Of a DNA stretch of 64,000 bases, positions 7,935 to 16,389 are shown piece by piece (position 1 is the stretch's first letter; each line of letters starts with the position of its first letter). Under the pieces are notes generated by a model. It was not told where the DNA came from. It saw nothing but the letters and a program-made list of their open reading frames with translations, and did not search any database. Origin of the DNA: Nocardia abscessus (GTDB lineage Bacteria; Actinomycetota; Actinomycetes; Mycobacteriales; Mycobacteriaceae); assembly GCF_015477775.1 (NCBI RefSeq), contig NZ_JADLQO010000008.1, positions 62,001 through 126,000 of the forward strand, in the 5' to 3' direction. The position numbers were made by a program, and so were the translations under genes.

Positions 7935-7974
7935 GGGGGATCGCCGTTGATCCCCCCGGGTTCGCCGTTGAACC
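7935..7974. repeat. Two tandem hairpins with the same loop
   Basis: GGGGGATC/GATCCCCC (7935-7942, 7949-7956) and GGTTC/GAACC (7959-7963, 7970-7974) both enclose the loop GCCGTT. The 10-mer TCGCCGTTGA occurs in each. They lie in the 187-bp gap between the DHFR-like gene end and the AraC gene start. They may end the DHFR-like transcript or be paired sites upstream of the AraC gene. Confidence 0.5.
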
Positions 7975-8025
7975 GTGACCCGCGCTCGGTGTTCGCTGAC
8001 TCTGTCGGGAACGGCGCACCCGGTG

Positions 8026-8646
8026 TTACCGCGCAGCTTCGGAATAGTCGCCGTACCGAGGCGCGCCGGCGTTGCGGTAGGCGCCGATGACGATGCCGCT
8101 GCCGGTGACGCGCGAATCCGTGAGCCGCAGGCCGGTCGGCTGGACATCCGCGCTGAACAGGCGCTTGCCGGTGCCGAGAAGCACCGGGAAGGTGAGCAGA
8201 TACAGGGTGTCGATCAGCCCGTGCGCCAGCAGGCTGCGCGCGAGGTTCCCGCTGCCGTGCATCTGGAGTTCTCTGCCGGGCCGCTGTTTCAGGGCGGTCA
8301 CCTCGGCGACCAGGTCGCCACGCAGTAGCTCGGCGCCCGCCCAATCGGTGCGCTCCATGGTCCGGGAAGCGATGTACTTGGGCAGCGAGTTGAGCTTCGT
8401 GGCCACCGGATTGTCCGGATCGGTGATCTTCGGCCAGTAACCGGCGAAGATCTCGTAGGTCCGCCGTCCGAGCAGGAACGCGTCCACACGGTCGAAGACC
8501 GAATCGATGAACGCGCCGAAATCCTCGTCGCCGAACGGCACCGACCAGCCTCCGTGCGTGAAGCCGCCGCTGGTGTCCTCCTGCGGACCGCCGGGCGCCT
8601 GGCACACGCCGTCCAGCGTGACGAACTGGGTGAGGGACAGCTCCAT
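8026..8646 (-). CDS. Dihydrofolate-reductase-like (RibD C-terminal fold) protein
   Basis: 206 residues with the RibD-C/DHFR-like fold: MELSLTQFVTLDG at the N-terminus, FLLGRRTYEIFAGYWP at about 70-85, then GSGNLARSLLAHGLID and the closing strand LLTFPVLLGTGKRLF. Such proteins are annotated as dihydrofolate-reductase family, but few have a known substrate. The ATG at 8646 has an AGGA site 10 nt upstream; a longer frame to 8685 lacks one. It is divergent from the mIHF-like gene. Confidence 0.82.
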   Translation of the reverse strand: MELSLTQFVTLDGVCQAPGGPQEDTSGGFTHGGWSVPFGDEDFGAFIDSVFDRVDAFLLGRRTYEIFAGYWPKITDPDNPVATKLNSLPKYIASRTMERTDWAGAELLRGDLVAEVTALKQRPGRELQMHGSGNLARSLLAHGLIDTLYLLTFPVLLGTGKRLFSADVQPTGLRLTDSRVTGSGIVIGAYRNAGAPRYGDYSEAAR

Positions 8647-8840
8647 GACGTGATGTTCCTTTCGTCCTTTTCGCCTGTCGGGCATCGGCCGTTCACTGAT
8701 TCCGACGGCGTGGTCCGAGGAAATTCATCGCTATTTCCGCTGTTCATGCCCCGGTGTGTCGAGCTTGCGCTCCCGGTGCCGTGCTGTTTACTCGGTCCGG
8801 TCAACCAGATGTTCGAGTGACGAGTGGAAGCGGAGGAGAC

Positions 8841-9155
8841 ATGGCACTGCCTACCATGACCGCAGAGCAGCGCACCGAGGCCCTGGCCAAGGCGGCTGCG
8901 GTCCGCAAGGCACGCTCCGAACTGATCGGCAAGGTGAAGGCGGGCAAGGTTTCGGTCGCGGACCTGCTGAAGAAGGCCGACTCCGACGAGCTGGTCAAGA
9001 AGACCAAGGTGGCCGCGGTGATCAAGGCACTGCCCGGTGTCGGCCCGGTGAAGGCCGCGAAGCTGATGGACCAGGCGGAGATCCCCGAGGACCGCCGCAT
9101 CGGTGGTCTCGGCGCACGGCAGCGCGCGGCGCTGCTCGACGCGCTGAAGGACTGA
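8841..9155 (+). CDS. mIHF-type integration host factor (stand-alone paralogue)
   Basis: 104-residue actinobacterial IHF (mIHF/sIHF), a nucleoid DNA-binding protein. It starts MALPTMTAEQR and carries the helix-two-turn-helix LPGVGPVKAAKLM (about 66-78) and the basic end RRIGGLGARQRAALL. GGAGGAG lies 2-3 nt before the ATG. The usual gene sits between pyrF and gmk; here the neighbours are a DHFR-like gene and a small membrane protein. It therefore appears to be a second copy, or a relocated one. The sequence differs clearly from the canonical mycobacterial protein (SELIGKVKAGKVSVADLLKK in the linker region). Confidence 0.88.
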   Translation: MALPTMTAEQRTEALAKAAAVRKARSELIGKVKAGKVSVADLLKKADSDELVKKTKVAAVIKALPGVGPVKAAKLMDQAEIPEDRRIGGLGARQRAALLDALKD

Positions 9156-9248
9156 CCGGCGGGAACTCGCCGTCGCTCACGGACGCACCGGATCACGCCC
9201 GTGGTGGTCGCCCACGGGCGTCCCGGACTCGCTGGACCGGATCGCCGG

Positions 9249-9788
9249 TCAACGGGATGCGCGGGGACCGCGGCGGGGGAAACGCACTGTGATCGGCTGC
9301 GGATCCGACAAGGGCAGATTCCCGCGCGGCGGAACGAAGACACACACCGCTCCGCCGACCACGAGCAGGAACGCCGCGATCAGGCTGGCGGTGAAGCTCC
9401 CCGCGCCCAGCTCGGCCGGCTTGTGCAGGACGTGGTACAGGAAGTGGGGGACACCGAAGGTCAGCCAGCCGACGCCCGCGATCCGGGCCGCCGTGGTGCC
9501 GTCGACGGCGAGCGCGGCGATCGTCACCGCGGTCAGGGCGAGGAAGAAGGACCCGACGTCGGCTGCCAGATGGTGGTTGTAGGGGCCGTCCGCCGCCACC
9601 CACCGAGCGCCGAACCCCGGGAAGCTGGTGTACCAGGAGTGCGGCGCCAAGGTGGCCCAGAGGCCGATGACGGCGCCTTGCACCGCCAGGACGGCCAGCA
9701 CGATTCGCGTGAGCAGCAGGCGGCGGTACTGCGCGAAACGCATCCGTACCCGTAGGCCCTCGGAGTTCCCCTGCACCGAGATCCGCAT
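9249..9788 (-). CDS. Small integral membrane protein, unknown function
   Basis: 179 residues with four probable membrane helices (about 24-46, 74-94, 101-119 with a HFLYHVLHK motif, and 130-152). The conserved-looking loop YTSFPGFGARWVAADGPYNHHLAADVG lies between helices 1 and 2 and has several His and Tyr residues. I do not recognise a named family. The ATG at 9788 has GGAG about 6 nt upstream; an internal ATG at 9743 is possible. It converges with the mIHF gene. Confidence 0.65.
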   Translation of the reverse strand: MRISVQGNSEGLRVRMRFAQYRRLLLTRIVLAVLAVQGAVIGLWATLAPHSWYTSFPGFGARWVAADGPYNHHLAADVGSFFLALTAVTIAALAVDGTTAARIAGVGWLTFGVPHFLYHVLHKPAELGAGSFTASLIAAFLLVVGGAVCVFVPPRGNLPLSDPQPITVRFPRRGPRASR

Positions 9789-9868
9789 CGGCCGCTCCGT
9801 TCCCGCCGAATCCGTTTCGGCTCCGTGCAGTCACGGTAAAACGCGTGCCCGGCGCGGGCAATAGTGAG

Positions 9869-10708
9869 TCAGGCCAACCGGGAGTTCGCGCCAGGAACGG
9901 CGCGGATCCGCTCGGGGGCGCTGTAGACGTTCATGGTGTCGCCGCGGAGGAAACCGACCAGGCTGAGTCCGGCCTCGGCGGCGAGGTCGACCGCGAGCGA
10001 GCTCGGCGCCGAGACCGCGCCGAGCATCGGAATCCCGGCCATGACGGCCTTCTGTACCAGCTCGAACGAGGCCCGCCCGCTCACGATGAGCACCAGATCG
10101 TGGGCGGGGACCCGGGTTTCGCGCAGTGCCCAGCCGATCACCTTGTCCACCGCGTTGTGCCTGCCGATGTCCTCGCGCACCGCCAGCGCTTCGCCCTCGG
10201 CGGTGAACAATCCGGCGGCGTGCAAACCGCCGGTGGCGTCGAACACCGATTGGCGATCGCGCAGCATGCCGGGCATGGCGGCCAGGGCAGGGGCGTCCAC
10301 CACGGGGCCGCCGGGCGGAAGCGGGTATCGGGTGCGGGTGCGCACCTCGTCCAAGGCGGTCTTGCCGCACAGTCCGCAGGCTCCGGTGGTGAGGAAGGCG
10401 CGGGTCGGCACCGGGACGGGCGCGCGCAGGGTGACGTCGAGGACGTTGTAGGTGTTGCGGCCCTGGTCGTCGGTGCCCGCGCAGTATCGGGCCGCGACGA
10501 TGTCCGCGCCGGAGCCGATCATGCCTTCGCTCAACAGGAACCCGTGCACGAGGTCGATGTCGTCCCCGGGGGTGCGCATGGTGACCGTCAGCGATCGCCC
10601 GTCGATGCGGATTTCGAGCGGTTCTTCGACGGCGAGGGTGTCCGGACGCAGGATCTCTCCGGCGGGCGAGATCCTGCGGGTGCGGCGGCGAGCGGTGACG
10701 CGACTCAT
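9869..10708 (-). CDS. fdhD: Formate dehydrogenase accessory sulfurtransferase FdhD
   Basis: 279 residues. FdhD delivers sulfur to the molybdenum cofactor of formate-dehydrogenase-type enzymes. The active CxxC pair is Cys111 and Cys114 (CGLCGK). Other family blocks are visible: VHGFLLSEG, EDIGRHNAVDKV and SGRASFELVQKA. The start codon overlaps the upstream oxidoreductase stop in an ATGA (10705-10708), so translation is likely coupled, and the partner enzyme is clearly the neighbour. Confidence 0.95.
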   Translation of the reverse strand: MSRVTARRRTRRISPAGEILRPDTLAVEEPLEIRIDGRSLTVTMRTPGDDIDLVHGFLLSEGMIGSGADIVAARYCAGTDDQGRNTYNVLDVTLRAPVPVPTRAFLTTGACGLCGKTALDEVRTRTRYPLPPGGPVVDAPALAAMPGMLRDRQSVFDATGGLHAAGLFTAEGEALAVREDIGRHNAVDKVIGWALRETRVPAHDLVLIVSGRASFELVQKAVMAGIPMLGAVSAPSSLAVDLAAEAGLSLVGFLRGDTMNVYSAPERIRAVPGANSRLA

Positions 10709-12996
10709 GATGCCTCGAACCGGACGGTCACCGCCTTGGAGACCGGGGTGTTCGACCGCTTCGCGACGTGATCCAACGGCACCAGGGGATTGGTCTCGGG
10801 ATAGTAGGCCGCGGCGTTGCCCCGCGGGGTGGGGTAGGGCACCAGACGGAAGCCTTCGACGCGGCGTTCGGTGCCGTCGGTCCATTCGGAGACGACGTCC
10901 ACCAGATCGCCGTCGGTGAAGCCGAGCGCCGTGATGTCGTCGGGGTGCACCAGGACGACTTTGCGGCCGTTGTGGATACCGCGGTAGCGGTCGTCGAGGC
11001 CGTAGATGGTGGTGTTGTACTGGTCGTGGCTGCGCAGGGTTTGCAGGATCAGCCTGCCGTCGGGGACCGGCAGCCAGGTCAGTTCGTTGACCGCGAAGTT
11101 GGCCTTGCCGGTCGCGGTGCGGAACTCGCGGGCGTCGCGTGGCGGGTGCGGGAGCTGGAATCCGTTGCGTGCGCGAACTTTCGCGTTGTAGTCGGTACAG
11201 CCGGGCACCACGCGGGCGATGGCGTCGCGGATGGCGTCGTAGTCGCGGGCGAAGCGCGCCCACCCCACCGCGTGATCGGGCCCGAAGAGCTCTCCGGCGA
11301 GTTCGCAGACGATGGCGACTTCGCTGCGCAGATGGTCGCTGACCGGCGTCAGCCGACCGGTGGACAGATGCACCATCGACATCGAGTCCTCCACCGAAAC
11401 TTGATTTTTGGCGCCGTCCGGGGCGAGGTCGAGGTCGGTGCGGCCGAGGGTGGGCAGGATGAGGGCGGTGCGGCCGTGCACGACGTGGCTGCGGTTGAGT
11501 TTGGTGGATACCTGCACGGTCAGCGCGCAGCCGCGCAGCGCGGCCTCGGTCACGGCGGTGTCGGGGGTGGCGGAGACGAAGTTGCCGCCCATGCCGAGGA
11601 AGACTTTCGCGTGTCCGTCGCGCATGGCGCGGATGGCCGCGACGGTGTCGAAGCCGTGCTCGCGCGGGCTGGTGATGCCGAACTCGCGGTCGAGGGCGTC
11701 GAGGAAGGCGGCGGGCATCTTCTCCCAGATGCCCATGGTGCGGTCGCCTTGGACGTTGGAGTGGCCGCGCACCGGGCACACGCCCGCGCCCGGCTTGCCG
11801 ATCATGCCGCGCAACAGCAGCAGGTTGGTGGCCTCCTCGATGGTCGCCACGGCATCGGCCTGCTGGGTCAGCCCCATCGCCCAGCACAGGATGATGTTGC
11901 GCGACCGGGCGAACACCTCGGCGGTGTGCTCGAGCTCGGCGGTGCTGAGGCCCGTCGCTTCCAGCACGGTGGCGAGATCGACCGCGCGCACGTGCTTTTC
12001 GTATTCGGCGTAACCCGCGCAGTGGGCGTCGATGAACGCCCGGTCGACGACCGTGCCCGGCGCGCGATCCTCGGCTTCCAGCAGCAGGCGGCCGAGCGCC
12101 TGGAACAGGGCCATATCGCCGCCGAGGCGGATCTGCAGGAAGTCGTCGGCGATCGGCATGCCTGCGGTGACGCCCTTGATTGTCTGCGGGTCGCGGAAGG
12201 CGAGCAGCCCGGTCTCCGGCAGGGGATTCACCGCGATGATCCGGGCGCCCTTGGTCCTGGCGGCGGCGAGCGCACTGAGCATCCGCGGATGGTTGGTGCC
12301 CGGATTCTGGCCCGCGACGACGATCAGGTCGGCCTTCTCGAAGTCGTCGATGGAGACCGAGCCCTTGCCGATCCCGATCGAACTGGACAGCGCGGCGCCG
12401 GAGGACTCGTGGCACATGTTGGAGCAGTCCGGCAGGTTGTTGGTGCCGTAGCTGCGCACCAGCAGCTGATAGAGGAACGCGGTCTCGTTGCTGGTGCGGC
12501 CGGAGGTGTAGAACACCGCCTCGTCAGGCGAGTCCAAGCCGCGCAGGGTGTCAGCGATCAGCCGGTAGGCCTCGTCCCACGCGATGGGGGAGTAGTGGGT
12601 GTCGCCGGGCCGCAGCACCATCGGGTGGGTGAGTCTGCCCTGCTGGCCGAGCCAGTAGCCGGACCTCTCGCTCAACTCGGCGATCGAGTGCGCGGCGAAG
12701 AACTCCGGCGTGACCGTGCGCAGCGTGGCTTCCTCGGCGACCGCCTTCGCGCCGTTCTCGCAGAACTCGGCGGGCCTGCGATGGCCGGTCGGTTCGGGCC
12801 AGGCGCAGCCGGGGCAGTCGAAGCCGTGTACCTGATTGACCCGGGCCAGCGTGCGGGCGGTGCGGATGACACCCATCTTCTCGACCGAGCGTTTCAGCGC
12901 CACCCCCACGGCGGTGAGGCCCGCGGCCTGCTTCTCGGGCGGGGTCACGGTCAGCTCGGACTCGTCGATGTCCCGGCTCGGTCCGTTTCGGTGCAT
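10705..12996 (-). CDS. Molybdopterin-dependent oxidoreductase, YdeP/FdhA-like
   Basis: 763 residues, close to E. coli YdeP (759). It contains an N-terminal CPGC segment (FDCPGCAWPEP), the molybdopterin domain with SNMCHESSGAAL, whose Cys is the probable Mo ligand, then PGTNHPRML, RGHSNVQGDRTMG and a C-terminal guanine-dinucleotide-binding barrel. YdeP-type proteins are formate-dehydrogenase-like, with no proven substrate in actinobacteria; no electron-transfer subunit lies beside it. The start at ATG 12996 has GGGGAGG 11 nt upstream. The fdhD overlap supports dependence on FdhD. Confidence 0.9.
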   Translation of the reverse strand: MHRNGPSRDIDESELTVTPPEKQAAGLTAVGVALKRSVEKMGVIRTARTLARVNQVHGFDCPGCAWPEPTGHRRPAEFCENGAKAVAEEATLRTVTPEFFAAHSIAELSERSGYWLGQQGRLTHPMVLRPGDTHYSPIAWDEAYRLIADTLRGLDSPDEAVFYTSGRTSNETAFLYQLLVRSYGTNNLPDCSNMCHESSGAALSSSIGIGKGSVSIDDFEKADLIVVAGQNPGTNHPRMLSALAAARTKGARIIAVNPLPETGLLAFRDPQTIKGVTAGMPIADDFLQIRLGGDMALFQALGRLLLEAEDRAPGTVVDRAFIDAHCAGYAEYEKHVRAVDLATVLEATGLSTAELEHTAEVFARSRNIILCWAMGLTQQADAVATIEEATNLLLLRGMIGKPGAGVCPVRGHSNVQGDRTMGIWEKMPAAFLDALDREFGITSPREHGFDTVAAIRAMRDGHAKVFLGMGGNFVSATPDTAVTEAALRGCALTVQVSTKLNRSHVVHGRTALILPTLGRTDLDLAPDGAKNQVSVEDSMSMVHLSTGRLTPVSDHLRSEVAIVCELAGELFGPDHAVGWARFARDYDAIRDAIARVVPGCTDYNAKVRARNGFQLPHPPRDAREFRTATGKANFAVNELTWLPVPDGRLILQTLRSHDQYNTTIYGLDDRYRGIHNGRKVVLVHPDDITALGFTDGDLVDVVSEWTDGTERRVEGFRLVPYPTPRGNAAAYYPETNPLVPLDHVAKRSNTPVSKAVTVRFEAS

Positions 12997-13492
12997 GCCG
13001 CCATTGTCCTCCCCACATGGCCGGGGCCGGGCGGCCGCCCGTTCGCACCACACCAGCAGTGCCGCACTGCGTCGCCCGCCGCGATCCAGCAGGGGATCCG
13101 CAGCCGCTGAGAGGCCGCGGTCTGTCGCGGTGCGGCGGCGCGGATCCGCGGGTCGCTGTGGGAGTCGGGCCGTCCCGCGGCCCTTTCGGCGCACACGTCC
13201 GACGGGTGTTCGGCGGGTGACCTGACCCGGATCCACGACCGGATGCAGTACTTGTAGCTCACCGACCGTCGTCATGCCCGCGAGCAGCGACTCGTGGATG
13301 CTCCGCGGCGGCGCCTCGGTCACGGTGGCGTTCGGATCGGCCGCAGACCCAGCCCGCTCACCGTCAACGATCGACACGCCGAACTCCGGTCCGGCGGGTC
13401 CGCGCCACGGGGCGGGACTGGCGACGCGCGGTGCGGCGGTCACTGGCGTGGACTCGTGCGTCGGGCTCCTATGGGGCCGGTGCGGGCGAGGG
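12997..13492. other. 496-bp gap without a recognisable gene
   Basis: Upstream of the molybdopterin enzyme. Open frames exist on both strands but lack sensible starts or recognisable sequence. One small hairpin followed by TTT, GGGCCG/CGGCCC, lies at 13167-13186. The promoter for the oxidoreductase should be here, but no clear hexamers stand out. Confidence 0.4.
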
Positions 13493-14662
13493 TCAGGAGC
13501 GGCGGCGTGCGCCTGCGATGTCGGCCATGCCGGTGCGCTGGTCGTCGCCGCGGTAGGTGAGGACTCGCTCGCTGATGCGGACGCGCCAGCCGGGCGGGAG
13601 TTCGGTGGGGGATGTGCTGATCCGAGTCCACTGGTCGGTGCCGGGTGCGGCGATGAAGGTGCCGGAGGTGGCGGCGGCGTCCCGGACGTACACCTTGCCT
13701 GCGTCGACCGACACATAGGCGTGCACGCGCGAGACATGGCGGTCACGCTGGATGACGATCGGGGTCGCGGTGGCGGCGCGGACCGAATCGTCCACCTGCG
13801 GCCCGCGCCCGATGACATAGGCGCGGTTCAACGGGTACGCGGCCCCGTCCTCGGTGACCAGGGCGCCGACGGCGGCTTCGCCGGACGGCGCGGCCGGGCG
13901 CGGGACTCGCGTCCCACCGTTCTCCGGCGCTTTGCGCAAGGCGACCGGTTCGTGTGCGGGCTGCACCTGCGACCATGCGAGCGGTCGATCCGTGGCGGGC
14001 CGGGGCGGACGCGGTTTGGCGAGGAGGCGAGCCGATTCGGTCGGCCGGGCGGGCGTCGCCGCAGGCGCGACCGCGTCGGAAGCGCCGGTCGGTTCGGGCG
14101 TCGCCGAGAAGCCCGCCGCGGCCGTCGGTTCCGGCTCGGCCTGTGCGGAAGGCTCGGGTCTCCGGGGTTCGACAGTCTTCCCGGCACTGCGCACCGCGGC
14201 GTGCAAGACGAAGCCGCCGCCGGGGACCACCCCGGCGCGCAAGTCGGTGCGGGGCAGCGCGGCCGGGGGCGCGCCGGTGCCCGCGCCGATCGTGATGCGG
14301 CGCACCGGTTCGCGCACGATCTCGTCCACCCAGGTGAACGCACGCCCGCCGTCGAGGCGGCGGGTGCCCTCCGCGCCCTGGATCTCCGCGGTCACCGGTC
14401 CGCGCAGCAGGATCAGCATGCCGTCGTCGGTCGGCGCGACGACTCCGAACGGCGGCGGTTGGACCGTGCTGCCGAAGATCACCGCGGCGAGGCGCTGAGC
14501 CAGCGCGGCGCCGGGATGATCACCCTCGGCCACGGCTTCGATGGTGCCGAGTATCCGGTCCGTGGAGGTGGTTTCGGCACCGAGATAGGCGACGACCGCA
14601 CCGAATCGGGCGACCAGTCCGTCGCCCGGTGCGACACCCACGGTGGACGGTTTCTTGCGCAC
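13493..14662 (-). CDS. FHA-domain protein
   Basis: 389 residues. The GTG at 14662 is chosen for its strong GGAAGGAGG site 6-7 nt upstream. The first 170 residues form an uncharacterised domain (VARFGAVVAYLG, LLRGPVTAEIQG) of the type seen in Nocardia FHA proteins. A Pro/Ala/Glu linker follows at about 195-290, then a C-terminal FHA domain (about 295-375) with YVIGRGP, the phosphothreonine contacts SRVHAYV and TSGTFIAA in place of SxNGT. Such domains bind phosphothreonine and often serve Ser/Thr kinase signalling. No kinase gene is adjacent. Confidence 0.85.
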   Translation of the reverse strand: MRKKPSTVGVAPGDGLVARFGAVVAYLGAETTSTDRILGTIEAVAEGDHPGAALAQRLAAVIFGSTVQPPPFGVVAPTDDGMLILLRGPVTAEIQGAEGTRRLDGGRAFTWVDEIVREPVRRITIGAGTGAPPAALPRTDLRAGVVPGGGFVLHAAVRSAGKTVEPRRPEPSAQAEPEPTAAAGFSATPEPTGASDAVAPAATPARPTESARLLAKPRPPRPATDRPLAWSQVQPAHEPVALRKAPENGGTRVPRPAAPSGEAAVGALVTEDGAAYPLNRAYVIGRGPQVDDSVRAATATPIVIQRDRHVSRVHAYVSVDAGKVYVRDAAATSGTFIAAPGTDQWTRISTSPTELPPGWRVRISERVLTYRGDDQRTGMADIAGARRRS

Positions 14663-15118
14663 CCGCGCCCTCCTTCCCGGCGCACTACCGGCATTCCGAA
14701 GCCAGCATAGAGCGTCGGTGGCGACCGAACCCGGGGCTTGAACCATCACCGAGCCGAATCCTGGAACGCTCCGCTGTGCTGTCCGGTCATCGAATCACGC
14801 GCTCCCGCCCAGGTTCTCGCGGGCGGTTCCGCGCGCCTGTGCGACGGCTGTGAGCTGCGCGTTGTGGTCTTTTCCGCAGCAACAGGTAGTCATATACGAA
14901 ATTTCCGACTGTGTCTTGGATCACGTGACGAGTCCTGTCGTGATCACTTCTCGCCGGCCGGGCCACGGGTAGGCAGACCGCGTCGTCGGCGCTCCCGCTT
15001 TCCGTTCGAATGGCCCATTTGCGACGACCCGGCTGGCTCATCGCTGAGTGCGCCCCGAACGCGATGCGAGCATGCGCCGAACACCCGAACGGCGTTCGTC
15101 GCTGGTTATGCTCGGCGT
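14663..15118. other. 456-bp divergent gap between the FHA and TetR genes
   Basis: No gene seen. It contains the inverted repeat GATCACG (14919-14925)/CGTGATC (14939-14945) with a 13-bp spacer, a possible operator, and TATGCT at 15107-15112, exactly 6 nt before the TetR ATG, a likely leaderless -10. Confidence 0.4.
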
Positions 15119-15790
15119 ATGAGCGCAGCAGCCGTCAGCCGCCGGTCCCGCCCGGCCAAAGCTCCGCTGAGTCGCGAGGTGATCATCGAGACCGGCCTGC
15201 GCATCCTGGACCGGGATGGCGCGGCGGCGCTGACGATGCGCCGGGTGGCGCAGGACTTGGACACCGGCGCCGCCTCGCTGTACGTCTACGTCGCCAATCG
15301 CGACGATCTGATGGCCGCCATGCTCGACCACGTCCTCGGCGCTGTCCCGGAGCCTGCCGGAGCGGATTGGCGAGAACGGCTCACCGAGCTGGTCGATGCC
15401 ATGGTCGCGGCGATGAGCAGGCACGAGGGGCTGGCGCTCGTCGCGCTCGGCGCGATCCCGGACAGCCCGAACGCGTTGCGGCTGGTGGAACTGATGCTCG
15501 GCTCGCTAACCGAGGCGGGACTGGACGACCGAACCGCCTCGTGGGCGGTGGACCTGCTCTTTCTGCACAGCACCGCGTCGGCGGCCGAACAGAGCGTGCA
15601 CAACGTCGGCGGCGGTACCGAGCAGGAGTACCTCGCCGAGGTGCGGCGACGCTTCGCCGAGCTGCCCGCCGACCGCTATCCCATGGTCGTGGCCATGCGG
15701 GACGCTCTGCTGGCCGGTGACGGCGACGCACGCGCGGCGTGGGCGATGCGCGTGCTGGTCAACGGCATCCTCGCCACGCGGGCGGAGTGA
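15119..15790 (+). CDS. TetR-family regulator
   Basis: 223 residues. The N-terminal HTH is clear: IIETGLRILDRDGAAALTMRRVAQDL followed by GAASLYVYVANRDDLMAAM (about 20-68). The C-terminal part, with MVAAMSRHEGLALVALG, resembles the TetR_C_11/tetracyclin-repressor-like type. The start is set by TATGCT six nt before the ATG (leaderless layout), and no ribosome site is seen. The acetyltransferase gene follows 43 bp later. The ligand is unknown. Confidence 0.88.
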   Translation: MSAAAVSRRSRPAKAPLSREVIIETGLRILDRDGAAALTMRRVAQDLDTGAASLYVYVANRDDLMAAMLDHVLGAVPEPAGADWRERLTELVDAMVAAMSRHEGLALVALGAIPDSPNALRLVELMLGSLTEAGLDDRTASWAVDLLFLHSTASAAEQSVHNVGGGTEQEYLAEVRRRFAELPADRYPMVVAMRDALLAGDGDARAAWAMRVLVNGILATRAE

Positions 15791-15833
15791 AATTCGCTGG
15801 TCCGCTCGGCGGATGCGGAGGCAGAATGAGCCG

Positions 15834-16352
15834 GTGATCCGGCCAGCGACGACCGCAGACCTTCCCGTGCTGCAAGACATCGAAACCGCGGCGGGCAAGC
15901 CGTTCGCGGAGATCGGGATGACGGCCGTGGCCGACGACGAACCCCCTTCGCTGGCGACGCTGCGCGAGTTTCAGCAAGCCGGGCGCGCCTGGGTGTGGAC
16001 CGACGACGACGTGCCGATCGGCTACCTGGTGCTGGGGGTGGTCGACGGCAACGCTCATATCGAGCAGGTGTCGGTGCGCCCCGACTACGCCGGACGCCGG
16101 ATCGGCAAGCGGTTGATCGATCGGGCCGCCCGCTGGGCCGCCACCGCGGGCCTGCCCGCGATGACGTTGACCACGTTCACCGAAGTCGCCTGGAACGGGC
16201 CGTATTACCAGCGGCTCGGCTTCCGGTACCTGTCGGCGGACGAGGAGACGCCGGGGCTGGTCGCGTTGCGGGCCGCCGAACGTGCCCACGGCCTCGACCG
16301 CTGGCCGCGCGCGTGCATGCGCGCGGAGCTGACCGCGTGGTCGATGGAATGA
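15834..16352 (+). CDS. GNAT-family N-acetyltransferase
   Basis: 172 residues in the GNAT fold. VIRPATTADLPVLQDIE is the typical first strand and helix. Motif A is IEQVSVRPDYAGRRIGKRLIDRA (about 77-99) with the acetyl-CoA loop RRIGKR. Motif B, YYQRLGF, lies near 124-130. GTG 15834 has GGAGG 12 nt upstream; ATG 15813 in the same frame is the alternative. It is probably co-transcribed with the TetR gene. The acceptor substrate is unknown. Confidence 0.85.
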   Translation: MIRPATTADLPVLQDIETAAGKPFAEIGMTAVADDEPPSLATLREFQQAGRAWVWTDDDVPIGYLVLGVVDGNAHIEQVSVRPDYAGRRIGKRLIDRAARWAATAGLPAMTLTTFTEVAWNGPYYQRLGFRYLSADEETPGLVALRAAERAHGLDRWPRACMRAELTAWSME

Positions 16353-16389
16353 CCGCCTGCCGCGCCGGACGAAGCGACGGGCGCGTCCC

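Noticed and set aside
9869..12415. Single 848-codon reading of fdhD extended upstream
   Set aside because: Only the last 279 codons are FdhD; the rest is a wrong frame of the oxidoreductase gene.
10768..13110. 780-codon plus-strand frame opposite the molybdopterin oxidoreductase
   Set aside because: Antisense shadow with His/Gly/Arg-rich low-complexity sequence.
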